From the NCBI GenBank assembly GCA_050288105.1, contig JBNKDE010000008.1, positions 185,254 to 249,253 on the forward strand: 64,000 nt of DNA, given 5' to 3'. This DNA is from JACNJF01 sp050288105 (GTDB taxonomy: Bacteria; Pseudomonadota; Gammaproteobacteria; GCA-001735895). A model generated the notes under the pieces. It did not search any database, was not told the origin of the DNA, and was given only the letters and a program-made list of their open reading frames with translations. A program made the translations under genes and the position numbers. Of the stretch, positions 17,599 through 26,114 are shown piece by piece. Within the stretch, counting starts at the first letter, position 1. Each line of letters starts with the position of its first letter.

Positions 17599-18367
17599 CT
17601 TTTTCTTCGATTTTAGCTTTCACCAGCACTATCGTGCAATTATCACTACCGCCCATCTCCAGAGCTGCTTCTATCAACTTTTGACTGGTTTGTTCAAGCG
17701 TTGAATCGGCATTATCTAGAATCTGAATAATTTTTTCATCGTTTAAATCTTTATACAGGCCGTCTGAACAAATTAGAAATAGATCATTGTCGAGAATTTC
17801 AAAATAATCCATATCTACCGTAAGCTCGGCCTCTATGCCTACTGCGTTTAATACGACATTCGCAGCAGGATGAGATTCAGCCTCTGAAGCGTCAATCTTA
17901 CCCATCCTTACTAGTTCTTCAACAAAACTGTGATCTTCGGTCAATCTTTGTAGTGAATGATCGCGGAACCGATAAACGCGGCTATCGCCAGCCCACAGAA
18001 CGAATGACAGGTTCTTCCAGCTGTAAAGGCAGGCAACGGTACTGCCGATTGTCGATTGTTTACCCAGTTTTTGTGCTTTTTCCTGGATCAGACGGTTGCT
18101 ATGCAGCAGGTTTTCTTCCAGTAACAGGATTGAGGCGTCCAGCGTGGGTTGCTGTATATATTTGGCGGCCTGCTCAGTAATAGTCGAGCTGGCAAAGTCT
18201 CCCGAGTCATGCCCACCCATTCCATCGGCGACTAACCACAGGTTTTGCTCGGGAAGGCAAATATAACTGTCTTCATTGCGTTCTCTAACTAATCCGGTAT
18301 GCGTAATTCCCGAATACGTAAAGGTAAAATTTGCCTGGTCTGGTGATTTAACGTTATACAGTGACAA
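17591..18367 (-). CDS. PP2C-family Ser/Thr protein phosphatase
   Basis: The 258-residue product has the metal-dependent phosphatase motifs in order: THTGLVRERNEDS, LVADGMGGHDSGDFAS, GSTVACLYSWK, WAGDSRVYRF, LTEDHS, DLFLICSDGLYKDL and SDNCTIVLV. It lacks a membrane segment. It is first in the minus-strand operon with the kinase, so it is expected to reverse kinase phosphorylation. The gene is divergent from the outer-membrane protein gene at 18517. Confidence 0.94.
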   Translation of the reverse strand: MSLYNVKSPDQANFTFTYSGITHTGLVRERNEDSYICLPEQNLWLVADGMGGHDSGDFASSTITEQAAKYIQQPTLDASILLLEENLLHSNRLIQEKAQKLGKQSTIGSTVACLYSWKNLSFVLWAGDSRVYRFRDHSLQRLTEDHSFVEELVRMGKIDASEAESHPAANVVLNAVGIEAELTVDMDYFEILDNDLFLICSDGLYKDLNDEKIIQILDNADSTLEQTSQKLIEAALEMGGSDNCTIVLVKAKIEEKDV

Positions 18368-18516
18368 GTCGCGCCCTAATTTTCTAAGTATATCCTGAAC
18401 AGGATCTTATCATGACTAAACTGAGAACGAGTTAAAAAAAGCGCGCACAGTTTTCTCTGAAACTGTATCAAACCTAACTATAATCACCAAAACAATCAAA
18501 TAAAATCGGAGACCTT

Positions 18517-19212
18517 ATGAAATTTGCAGCAACTATTGCCGGGCTGGCATTAATAGCTACGACATCGGCGCAGGCCGTGGATCTGGGTGTAGGTGTTAAA
18601 GCAGGTACTATGGGTACAGGTGTAGATTTGAGTATTGCCATTACTCAGACGATTAATGCGCGTATTGCGCTAACCAGTGTGAGTGCCGACTTTGATGAAA
18701 CTCTGGATATTAGCGATGCTTCAAACAATGCGACCATTGATGCAAATCTGGATCTGGATTTTGGCGCGAATGCATTGCTGTTCGACTGGTATGTGTTCGA
18801 CGGTACTTTCCACGTCACCGCGGGCATGATGAAAAATAACAGCAGTATTGATTTATTGGGAACCATAACCAGTTCAACCGTGACTTTTGACGGTACAACC
18901 TATGATGTTTCCAGTGAAATCGCTGATCCCACTATGACAGGTAAAATCAAAATGGGATCATCTTATGAACCCTATCTGGGGATAGGCTGGGGCAGAAAAG
19001 CAGATGATAACCCAGGCCTGTCGCTATCAGTAGAAATCGGTGTGGTACTGATGGATCCCTCTGTAGAGCTGAATGCGCCTACACTGGTAAATTCAGCTAA
19101 TCAGGCTCAGATTGATCAGGATGTTAAAGCCGCTGAATCAACTGCTGCAGATGAACTCACAAAACTGGAAGCCTGGCCGGTACTGTCGGTAGGACTAAAT
19201 TATGCGTTCTGA
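18517..19212 (+). CDS. Putative outer-membrane beta-barrel protein
   Basis: The 231-residue product has a signal peptide at 1-20 (MKFAATIAGLALIATTSAQA, cleavage after AQA). Alternating hydrophobic strands follow, and it ends in LNYAF, a C-terminal aromatic residue as recognised by the Bam machinery. Residues ~190-215 are an Ala/Asp/Glu-rich stretch. No known family is recognised with certainty. GGAGACC precedes the ATG and a terminator follows, so it is probably a single-gene unit. Confidence 0.75.
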   Translation: MKFAATIAGLALIATTSAQAVDLGVGVKAGTMGTGVDLSIAITQTINARIALTSVSADFDETLDISDASNNATIDANLDLDFGANALLFDWYVFDGTFHVTAGMMKNNSSIDLLGTITSSTVTFDGTTYDVSSEIADPTMTGKIKMGSSYEPYLGIGWGRKADDNPGLSLSVEIGVVLMDPSVELNAPTLVNSANQAQIDQDVKAAESTAADELTKLEAWPVLSVGLNYAF

Positions 19213-19235
19213 TTTATATAAATAAATGCTAATAT

Positions 19236-19265
19236 AGCGGCTGTTTTTATCAGCCGCTTTTTTTT
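19236..19265 (+). terminator. Intrinsic terminator after the outer-membrane protein gene
   Basis: AGCGGCTG, loop TTTTTAT, CAGCCGCT, then seven T. It ends just 11 bases before the yggX start. Confidence 0.9.
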
Positions 19266-19276
19266 GAGTTTAAGTT

Positions 19277-19555
19277 ATGTCTAGAATGGTAATGTGTAGT
19301 GTCTTAAAGCGTGAAGCCCCTGCGCTTGAACGTGTTCCTTATCCAGGTGATTTGGGTCAGAGGATTTTTAATTCGGTATCCGCTGAAGGCTGGCAGCAAT
19401 GGATTGAACAGCAAACTATGATTATCAATGAGAATGGGTTGTCCACTATGGACCCGACCAGCCTTCAGTTACTGGAAAAGCATATGTTAAGCTTTCTGTT
19501 TCAGGAAGGAGAACTGGCTAACCAGCCTTTCAAACCACCCGCAGCAAAAAAATAG
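19277..19555 (+). CDS. yggX: Probable Fe(II)-trafficking protein YggX
   Basis: The 92-residue product starts MSRMVMCSVLKREA and contains YPGDLGQRIFNSVS, WQQWIEQQTMIINENGL and LEKHMLSFLF, all matching the YggX family in length and order. The conserved Cys7 is present. It protects iron-sulfur clusters from oxidation in enterics. It is convergent with the ATP-grasp gene. Confidence 0.95.
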   Translation: MSRMVMCSVLKREAPALERVPYPGDLGQRIFNSVSAEGWQQWIEQQTMIINENGLSTMDPTSLQLLEKHMLSFLFQEGELANQPFKPPAAKK

Positions 19556-19571
19556 TCGTATTTGCCTGCAT

Positions 19572-20831
19572 TTATCCTGCCGTTAAATCCCACTTTTCGG
19601 AAGTGATAAATGTAAGCGCCTGATGGGCTTGTTTGAGTGCGTTATAGGTTGCTTCAAAATTAGGGGCCTGAGCAAATATAAAACCCAGATAACTTGATCC
19701 TCTGGGTAAAGGTATAAGTTCGTAGCCGGGTTGAATATGGATTTCAATATGACTGACGTATTCAACCTGTTGCGCTCTTGTCATACCTTCCACGCGTTTT
19801 AGCACACCAGCTTTCCTGATAGGGATCATCAGCACTCCTGCATAGGAATTTGATCGATCCAGCGTAACGGAATCTTCACAGGCTAACTTGATGATGATTT
19901 CTTCAAGACGCATACCCAGTACATATTCAATGGTTTGTGCGCACTGGCCACCAATGGTTCTGGATGCCATTTCTATCAGCACAGGGCCCTGTTCGGTAAT
20001 TCTAAGCTCAGCATGGATGGGGCCATGACGGAGCTGGTAAGCCTCACAGCATTTTGTAATTTCATCGATGATCAGCTGTTGAGTCGGGTCGGGTAACTGG
20101 CTGGGTGTAATGTAATAACTCTCTTCAAAATAAGGGCCATTCAGGGGCTCTGGCTTGTCGAACAGTGCCAGTGGTATTAAGCGGCCCTGCTTTATAAATC
20201 CATCAAAGGCAATTTCCTTGCCCGACAAAAATGACTCAACCAGAAAATGACTCTTTTCAAAGTCATTACCCGTCTCAAGTTGCAGGATTTGCTGAATCTT
20301 ATTCGCTGCCTGTATAAACTCCATCGCGTTGTCAGCTCGGATCACGCCACGGCTGCCGGATAGCATCAATGGCTTGAGAACAACAGGATATTGTATTGAT
20401 GGTGCAGTAGATTCTGCTGCTGAAAGTTCACACACCTGGAAATCCGGTACACGACAGCCTGTCGTCCGCAGCCGTTCGCGCGCCAGGTCTTTGCGATAGG
20501 TTAATATGGACGATGCGGGATCGTTATGCGGTAGTTTGAGTGATTCTGCGATTCGACTGGCAATGGTCACCACAGAATCATCGGTACAGATGATCGTTTT
20601 GATTTCAAGATGCCTGACCGCGTCCAGGATGATTTGAATCGTTGCTTCAGGCTGTGAAAAGTCGACAGTAATACCGCTGGCGATCTGCGAAATAAGCGAG
20701 TGCTTACTGTTGGAAACCACCAGCAGCTGGTAGTTTAACTTTTTAACTGCATTGATGTAGCTGGAAACCCGATAGCTCAGTGCGGGGGCGATTAATAAGA
20801 CAAACCCTGAGTTTGGGTCAGGGTTCGTCAT
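19572..20831 (-). CDS. ATP-grasp domain enzyme, substrate unknown
   Basis: The 419-residue product has an N-terminal pre-ATP-grasp domain (1-105). The ATP-grasp core includes YPVVLKPLMLSGSRGV, FLVESFLSGKEIAFDGF, GPIHAELRITEQGPVLIEMA and RTIGGQCAQTIEYVLG. A C-terminal lid domain (GVLMIPIRKAGVLKRVEG) is like that in carboxylate-amine ligases of the BacD/carnosine-synthase type. Such enzymes join a carboxylate to an amine through an acyl phosphate. It sits next to an IscA-like gene with a 36-base gap. The substrate cannot be read from sequence. Confidence 0.85.
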   Translation of the reverse strand: MTNPDPNSGFVLLIAPALSYRVSSYINAVKKLNYQLLVVSNSKHSLISQIASGITVDFSQPEATIQIILDAVRHLEIKTIICTDDSVVTIASRIAESLKLPHNDPASSILTYRKDLARERLRTTGCRVPDFQVCELSAAESTAPSIQYPVVLKPLMLSGSRGVIRADNAMEFIQAANKIQQILQLETGNDFEKSHFLVESFLSGKEIAFDGFIKQGRLIPLALFDKPEPLNGPYFEESYYITPSQLPDPTQQLIIDEITKCCEAYQLRHGPIHAELRITEQGPVLIEMASRTIGGQCAQTIEYVLGMRLEEIIIKLACEDSVTLDRSNSYAGVLMIPIRKAGVLKRVEGMTRAQQVEYVSHIEIHIQPGYELIPLPRGSSYLGFIFAQAPNFEATYNALKQAHQALTFITSEKWDLTAG

Positions 20832-20867
20832 ACAGCAGGGTATAAAAGGTAGTGCTGGGGTGAAATA

Positions 20868-21305
20868 TCAGGCGCAGCCGCCACCTGCAGCACCACAGGC
20901 TCCACAGGTACCTGAGCCGCCGGTCTGTGCAAATACGTTATTGAATACAAAACGCTCACGACCGACTTCTTCGATATAGTCAATCTGTGCACCACGCAGG
21001 TAATTCAGCGCAACCACATCAACCAGGACCTTAAAGCCATCGAATTCCTGTACCGTATCGAATGCAGTGATTTCATCGGTAAAGGTCATACCGTATGACA
21101 TCCCGCCACAGCCGCCGCCGCCAACGTAGATACGAATACCTTCGACTTCTTCGTCTGACTGGCTCACGATTTCTGCAAGTTTGGATTGCGCCGATGCGGT
21201 GACTTCGAGATCGCTTTCATTTAGCTGGCTGTTGAAGATATCCGAGATAGAAGCTTCGGATGAAGTGCTGGCTGCAGTGGGGGTATAGATTCCAACTTCG
21301 GACAT
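20868..21305 (-). CDS. IscA/ErpA-like iron-sulfur assembly protein with Cys-rich tail
   Basis: The 145-residue HesB-fold protein has ~32 extra N-terminal residues, then TASAQSKLAEIVS, GGGGCGGMSYGMTF (Cys66) and FNNVFAQTGGSGTCGACG. The last part carries Cys134 and Cys137, plus an extra Cys144 in the GGGCA end. The three canonical A-type carrier cysteines are Cys66, Cys134 and probably Cys137. It is likely to deliver Fe-S clusters to apo-proteins. No isc or suf genes adjoin. Confidence 0.85.
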   Translation of the reverse strand: MSEVGIYTPTAASTSSEASISDIFNSQLNESDLEVTASAQSKLAEIVSQSDEEVEGIRIYVGGGGCGGMSYGMTFTDEITAFDTVQEFDGFKVLVDVVALNYLRGAQIDYIEEVGRERFVFNNVFAQTGGSGTCGACGAAGGGCA

Positions 21306-21593
21306 AATATTTTACCTAACTGTATGTGTTTGAACGAATATTAGCATATCAAAGCAGATGAATGACAATGCTATCACAGGGTTTATTGTATCGATTTTTG
21401 CTCTTGGTATTCCCTGAAAACTGTATTGATAGTCTATGTTGGGGAAGAATTTGTGTTTTCAAGCCGGGTTGCAGCCCTGCGCTATAGTGCAATGGCGGGA
21501 TCTGTTCTACAATACGGCGCTTTCTCAACCGTGGCCATGATGATTTTGAAATGCAATCAGGCCCTCTGCTGACCCGATAACTGATACTACATT
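21306..21593. other. Intergenic region upstream of nrdR
   Basis: This is 288 bases between divergent genes. A TATAGT at about 21483 could be a -10 box, but the best -35 candidates are 19-21 bases away. No inverted repeat or RNA switch was seen; in particular no FMN riboswitch fold was recognised ahead of the riboflavin genes. Confidence 0.4.
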
Positions 21594-22100
21594 ATGAAAT
21601 GCCCATTTTGCGGCACACCTGACACCCGTGTAGTCGACTCGCGCCTGGCACATGAATCCAACCAGGTTCGGCGTCGACGTGAATGTGTCTCCTGTGAAGC
21701 GCGCTTTACTACCTATGAATCACCCATGTTGAATATGCCCATGGTGATCAAAAATGATGGTAGCCGAGATACCTTCGATGAGCAGCGGGTACGCAACGGT
21801 ATGCTGCGAGCACTGGAAAAACGCCCGGTTTCAGCCGAACAGATTGAAGACGCAATGAGTCATATTAAAAGGCAACTGGCAGCACTGGATGCCAGGGAAA
21901 TTGCTTCACGTAAGATTGGTGAACTGGTTATGCATGAACTACAGGCGCTGGATCATGTTGCCTATATCCGCTTTGCCTCGGTTTACCTGAGTTTTGAAGA
22001 TATCACAGCTTTTGAAGAAGTGATAAAAAGGCTGGCTTCAGAGCCCACCCCGGAAATGCAGAAACGTCAGGTACCCTTAATTGATGATGGCGATTTTTAA
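21594..22100 (+). CDS. nrdR: Transcriptional repressor NrdR
   Basis: The 168-residue product has an N-terminal zinc ribbon (MKCPFCGTPDTRV, then RRRRECVSCEARFTTYE, four Cys) followed by an ATP-cone domain (MVIKNDGSRDTFDEQRV to about residue 140). It represses ribonucleotide reductase genes when dATP is bound. It heads the operon with ribD, as in many gammaproteobacteria. A short C-terminal extension is present. Confidence 0.97.
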   Translation: MKCPFCGTPDTRVVDSRLAHESNQVRRRRECVSCEARFTTYESPMLNMPMVIKNDGSRDTFDEQRVRNGMLRALEKRPVSAEQIEDAMSHIKRQLAALDAREIASRKIGELVMHELQALDHVAYIRFASVYLSFEDITAFEEVIKRLASEPTPEMQKRQVPLIDDGDF

Positions 22101-22103
22101 ACC

Positions 22104-23240
22104 ATGTCGATGCTATTTTCTCATCAACACTGGATGGCTTTAGCGATCCAGCAGGCCGAAAAAGGACGCTATTCTACTCACCCCAATCCGCGCGTTGGAT
22201 GCGTGATTGTCAAACAGAATCAACTGCTGGCGACGGGTTTCCACGAATACGCTGGTGGCCCGCATGCCGAGATCAATGCGCTATCCCAATTAGATGAGGA
22301 CGCCCGAGGCTGTACCGTATATGTCACGCTCGAACCTTGCTCACATACCGGCAGGACACCTCCCTGTGCCGATGCGCTGGTGCAGGCGGGCCCTGATAGC
22401 GTCGTAATCGCGATGCAGGATCCCAATCCACTGGTTGCGGGAAATGGCGTAAAAAAGCTCGAGCAGGCAGGTATCAACGTCATTAGCGGCATACTGGAAA
22501 CGCAATCCAGGCAACTTAACCGCGGCTTTATTAAACGTATGCTGCAAAAAAGGCCCTGGTTACGCGTCAAGATGGCATCCAGCCTGGATGGTCGAAGCGC
22601 GCTTTCCAATGGGGTCAGCCAATGGGTAACTGGCCCGGATGCACGCAGGGATGTGCAGAAATTACGTGCACAGAGTTCTGCTATTTTATCCACCGCCAGA
22701 ACTGTAATTGCGGACGATGCCTCACTCAATGTGCGACTGGAGCGTCAGGCTCTGGCACAGCAGGTTGAGGTCAGGCAACCGGTTCGACTCATACTGGATG
22801 AAGGATTGCTGCTCACTGGTAAGGAGAGTCTTTTTACCATCGAGTCTCCTTTATGGATATTCACAGCGCAATCGGATCAGACCTATACTCAACGATTTTC
22901 GCGCCTGCCGCATGTCAGGGTTATTGAATTGCAACCGCAAGCGCAGGGCTTTATAGATCTGGCTGAGTTAATGGATTATCTGGCACAGCAGGAAATTAAT
23001 GAAATTCACACTGAATGTGGTGCGGCGCTGGCGGGTGCCTTGCTCAAGCAGGAGTTGGTAGATGAACTGGTGCTATATATGGCCCCGAGCCTGTTGGGTA
23101 CCCAGTCGCGAGGTCTGTTCGATCTGGGCGAAATCAGCATCATGTCAGATAAATTGAATCTGAAAATAGAGGATGTGCGCCGCATAGGCGATGACATCAA
23201 AATTACTGCGATTCCGGAGTCTTCATGTCTACTATTGTAG
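22104..23240 (+). CDS. ribD: Bifunctional pyrimidine deaminase/reductase of riboflavin synthesis
   Basis: In the 378-residue product the deaminase domain (about 1-145) has the zinc motif GGPHAEINAL and EPCSHTGRTPPC. The reductase domain (about 150-370) has RVKMASSLDGRSAL and ECGAALAGALL. It makes 5-amino-6-ribitylaminouracil 5'-phosphate. It starts 3 bases after nrdR and overlaps the next gene by 16 bases. Confidence 0.96.
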   Translation: MSMLFSHQHWMALAIQQAEKGRYSTHPNPRVGCVIVKQNQLLATGFHEYAGGPHAEINALSQLDEDARGCTVYVTLEPCSHTGRTPPCADALVQAGPDSVVIAMQDPNPLVAGNGVKKLEQAGINVISGILETQSRQLNRGFIKRMLQKRPWLRVKMASSLDGRSALSNGVSQWVTGPDARRDVQKLRAQSSAILSTARTVIADDASLNVRLERQALAQQVEVRQPVRLILDEGLLLTGKESLFTIESPLWIFTAQSDQTYTQRFSRLPHVRVIELQPQAQGFIDLAELMDYLAQQEINEIHTECGAALAGALLKQELVDELVLYMAPSLLGTQSRGLFDLGEISIMSDKLNLKIEDVRRIGDDIKITAIPESSCLLL

Positions 23241-23803
23241 TGGCACAGAAAAACGATATTGTTTGCATTGCGGCAGATAGCCTGACCAGTTTTGGCGATA
23301 CCAAGCAGTCTGCTGAGTTTGTCACTGATGCCAGTAAAATTATCCAGTTTGGCGATTTTTATCTGGGCGTAGTTGGTAGTGCTGCTCATCAACTGGTGCT
23401 GAAATCCCTTCTATTGCACCATGCGGATAAAATTGACTTCAGTAGCCAGATGGCCATTTTTGAAAGCCTCAAAAACATACATCCCATCCTGAAGGATGAG
23501 TATTACCTGAACAGTAAGGATGAGGATGAAGACGCCTACGAAACATCGCGTATCGATGCCTTATTGATCAATCCGCAGGGAATGTTTGGTATTTATTCGC
23601 TGCGCGAAGTTGATCAGTACACACGCTTCTGGGCTGTGGGTTCCGGGGCTGAGTACGCACTGGGCGCAATGTATGCAATCTACGATCACTGTGAAACGGC
23701 AGAGCAGGTTGCTGAGGCGGGTGTAAAAGCAGGTGCTACTTTTGACAATGCATCCGCATTACCTATGCAAAGCCTGACGCTTAAATTGAAAGATAAATCT
23801 TAG
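23225..23803 (+). CDS. HslV/proteasome-like Ntn hydrolase encoded within the riboflavin operon
   Basis: The 192-residue product aligns by eye with HslV along most of its length. MSTIVVAQKND matches the HslV start (Met, Thr, Thr, Ile, Val). After Met removal the N-terminal residue would be Ser where HslV has Thr1. AADS supplies an Asp at the HslV Asp17 position, VTDASKI a Lys near Lys33, and FWAVGSGAEYALGAM matches the GSGG turn. The family uses an N-terminal nucleophile for peptide hydrolysis. No hslU lies in the window. It is translationally coupled to ribD and is followed by ribE after 10 bases, so it is co-expressed with riboflavin synthesis. Substrate and any proteolytic activity are unknown. 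Confidence 0.75.
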   Translation: MSTIVVAQKNDIVCIAADSLTSFGDTKQSAEFVTDASKIIQFGDFYLGVVGSAAHQLVLKSLLLHHADKIDFSSQMAIFESLKNIHPILKDEYYLNSKDEDEDAYETSRIDALLINPQGMFGIYSLREVDQYTRFWAVGSGAEYALGAMYAIYDHCETAEQVAEAGVKAGATFDNASALPMQSLTLKLKDKS

Positions 23804-23813
23804 CGAGATCATT

Positions 23814-24470
23814 ATGTTTACTGGAATAATTCAATCCATTGGCAGTATTCAGGCGATACAGCAGAAAGGTGGTGATGTACGCCTGACGCTGGATGCCAAT
23901 GGACTCGAGCTAAACGATTCTGACCTGGGCGACAGCATTGCCGTTAATGGCGTATGCCTGACTGCTGTTGAATATACCGATAACGGTTTTTGTGCCGATG
24001 TATCACGCGAAACCCTGAACCTGACCAGCCTGGGTTTCCTGAAACAGGGTAGCCGGGTAAATCTGGAGAAAGCGCTGACCCTGAATACCGCGCTGGGTGG
24101 GCACATTGTCAGTGGTCATGTCGATGGACTCGGTACCCTGGTTAGCGAACGCAACGATGGACGTTCGATTCGCTATGAATTTACCGTACCACAGCATCTG
24201 GCACACTATATTGCCGAAAAAGGCTCAGTTACTATCGATGGCACCAGCCTGACTGTGAATCATGTGGAGGGTAATCGTTTTGGTGTCAATATAGTCCCGC
24301 ATACCCGGCAAAACACGGTTTTTCAGTTTTATGAAATCAATACGCAGGTCAACATAGAAGTTGATATAATCGCGCGCTACCTGGAACGACTGCTTACCGG
24401 GCAGTCAACACAACAGGGCGATAATCAACTGCTGGCAAAACTGGCAGAATCTGGGTTTATTAAATCCTGA
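23814..24470 (+). CDS. ribE: Riboflavin synthase alpha chain
   Basis: The 218-residue product starts MFTGIIQSIGSI and has two lumazine-binding repeats: the first with SIAVNGVCLTAV and the second with SVTIDGTSLTVN, plus GGHIVSGHVDG. It dismutates two 6,7-dimethyl-8-ribityllumazine molecules to riboflavin. It lies between the Ntn-hydrolase gene and ribBA in the same operon. Confidence 0.97.
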   Translation: MFTGIIQSIGSIQAIQQKGGDVRLTLDANGLELNDSDLGDSIAVNGVCLTAVEYTDNGFCADVSRETLNLTSLGFLKQGSRVNLEKALTLNTALGGHIVSGHVDGLGTLVSERNDGRSIRYEFTVPQHLAHYIAEKGSVTIDGTSLTVNHVEGNRFGVNIVPHTRQNTVFQFYEINTQVNIEVDIIARYLERLLTGQSTQQGDNQLLAKLAESGFIKS

Positions 24471-24495
24471 ACCGATATTTAGAGAAACAGAAAGA

Positions 24496-25596
24496 ATGAC
24501 ATTCAATTCAACAGAAGAAATTATTGAAGATATTAAAGCCGGCAAGATGGTCATCATCGTGGACGATGAGGATCGTGAAAATGAAGGCGACCTGTTGATG
24601 GCGGCCGAAGCTGTGAGGCCGGAAGATATCAATTTTATGGCTCGCTATGGCCGCGGCCTAATCTGTCTGACATTGTCTCAACAGCGTTGTCAGCAGTTAC
24701 GCCTGCCGCTGATGGTTAGCGATAATACAGAAGCGATGGAAACCAATTTCACAGTCTCGATAGAAGCGGCTGAGGGTGTCACAACCGGTATTTCGGCAGC
24801 CGATCGTGCTGTGACTGTGCAGGCCGCGGTGAAGGCGGACGCAGTCCCCGCTGATCTGGTTCAACCCGGCCATGTGTTCCCGCTGATGGCACGCAGTGGT
24901 GGCGTACTGACCCGCGCAGGTCATACCGAAGCTGGCTGTGATCTTGCCGGTCTGGCTGGATTTGAACCTGCCGCCGTGATTGTGGAAATCCTGAATGAAG
25001 ATGGCAGTATGGCCAGACGTCCTGATCTGGAGAAGTTTGCGCAGGAGCACAATTTGAAAATTGGTACGATTGAGGATTTGATTCGCTACCGTATAGAAAA
25101 CGAAAAAACCCTGGAACGTATTGTAGAGACACATTTTCCGACAGACTTTGGTGATTTCAGACTGGTCGCATATGAGGACGCCATAGATCAGGAGTTACAT
25201 CTTGCCCTGGTTAAGGGAGAGGTGAAACCTGATGAGGTCACTCCGGTGCGGGTGCATGTACAGAATACCCTGCACGATTCGTTAGCTGGCACCAGTGGTC
25301 GCGGCTGGCCACTGCGTAATGTAATGGAAAAGATCGACGATCTGGGTAATGGTGTGATTGTATTTTTACGCCAGTCAGAAACCCCACGTCAAATGGTGCA
25401 GAATATAGAAGCGATAATCCGCGAGGAGCAGGGCAGGCAGGAAGACAATCCCGGTACCGATCTGAGAACCTACGGTATCGGTGCACAGATTTTAGCAGAT
25501 CTGGGGGTGCATAAGATGCGCCTGTTGAGTGCACCGAAAAAATTCCATGCGCTGGCTGGCTTCGGACTCGAGGTTGTCGAGTATATTTCTGACTAA
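24496..25596 (+). CDS. ribB: 3,4-dihydroxy-2-butanone-4-phosphate synthase with degenerate GTP cyclohydrolase II domain (RibBX type)
   Basis: In the 366-residue product the N-terminal DHBP synthase (about 1-200) is intact: DDEDRENEGDLLMAAEA, TGISAADRA and AGHTEAGCDLAGLAG. The C-terminal domain (about 205-366) has the GTP cyclohydrolase II fold signatures (VRVHVQNTLHDSLAG, LRTYGIGAQILADLGV, ALAGFGLEVVEY). It lacks the C-x-G...C-x-C zinc motif that follows V-R-V-H in active RibA; no cysteine is present there. This matches the RibBX variant of proteobacteria, so a separate ribA should exist elsewhere in the genome. Confidence 0.94.
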   Translation: MTFNSTEEIIEDIKAGKMVIIVDDEDRENEGDLLMAAEAVRPEDINFMARYGRGLICLTLSQQRCQQLRLPLMVSDNTEAMETNFTVSIEAAEGVTTGISAADRAVTVQAAVKADAVPADLVQPGHVFPLMARSGGVLTRAGHTEAGCDLAGLAGFEPAAVIVEILNEDGSMARRPDLEKFAQEHNLKIGTIEDLIRYRIENEKTLERIVETHFPTDFGDFRLVAYEDAIDQELHLALVKGEVKPDEVTPVRVHVQNTLHDSLAGTSGRGWPLRNVMEKIDDLGNGVIVFLRQSETPRQMVQNIEAIIREEQGRQEDNPGTDLRTYGIGAQILADLGVHKMRLLSAPKKFHALAGFGLEVVEYISD

Positions 25597-25632
25597 TACG
25601 TAACTCCTGAATTATTTAAAGAGAAAAAGATT

Positions 25633-26109
25633 ATGACTCAAGTAAATACTATTAACGGTGATATCAGCGTTAGTAACGCTAAAATTGCCATCGTCGTCGG
25701 CCGTTTTAATGGCTTTATTGTTGACAGTTTACTGACAGGCGCCCTGGATACTCTAAACCGTTCAGGTGTGGCAGCTTCTGATATTACCGTCAGTCATGTA
25801 CCTGGCGCATTTGAGATGCCACTGGTGATTCAGAAGTTTGCCGAATCAGGTCAGTTTGATGCGATTATCGCACTAGGTGCGGTGATTCGTGGATCTACCC
25901 CGCATTTTGACTTTGTCGCTGGAGAGAATGCCAAGGCTCTGGCCAGTCTGGCACTGAAATTTAACCTGCCTGTGATTAATGGTGTACTCACCACAGATAC
26001 CATTGAGCAGGCGATTGAGCGTGCAGGGACCAAGGCGGGCAATAAAGGCGCCGAAGCAGCGATGGCTGCAATGGAAATGATTAGTCTACTTAGCAAGATC
26101 GGCGCTTAA
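25633..26109 (+). CDS. ribH: 6,7-dimethyl-8-ribityllumazine synthase
   Basis: The 158-residue product has VVGRFNGFIVDSLLTGALD, HVPGAFEMPLVIQK, ALGAVIRGSTPHFDFVAGE and GVLTTDTIEQAIERAGTKAGNKGAEAA, the full lumazine synthase signature. It condenses the RibD-derived pyrimidine with the RibB product. It precedes nusB by 5 bases. Confidence 0.98.
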   Translation: MTQVNTINGDISVSNAKIAIVVGRFNGFIVDSLLTGALDTLNRSGVAASDITVSHVPGAFEMPLVIQKFAESGQFDAIIALGAVIRGSTPHFDFVAGENAKALASLALKFNLPVINGVLTTDTIEQAIERAGTKAGNKGAEAAMAAMEMISLLSKIGA

Positions 26110-26114
26110 AGCTT

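Noticed and set aside
15577..18367. Kinase/phosphatase pair as part of a type VI secretion locus
   Set aside because: No tss gene is present on either side.
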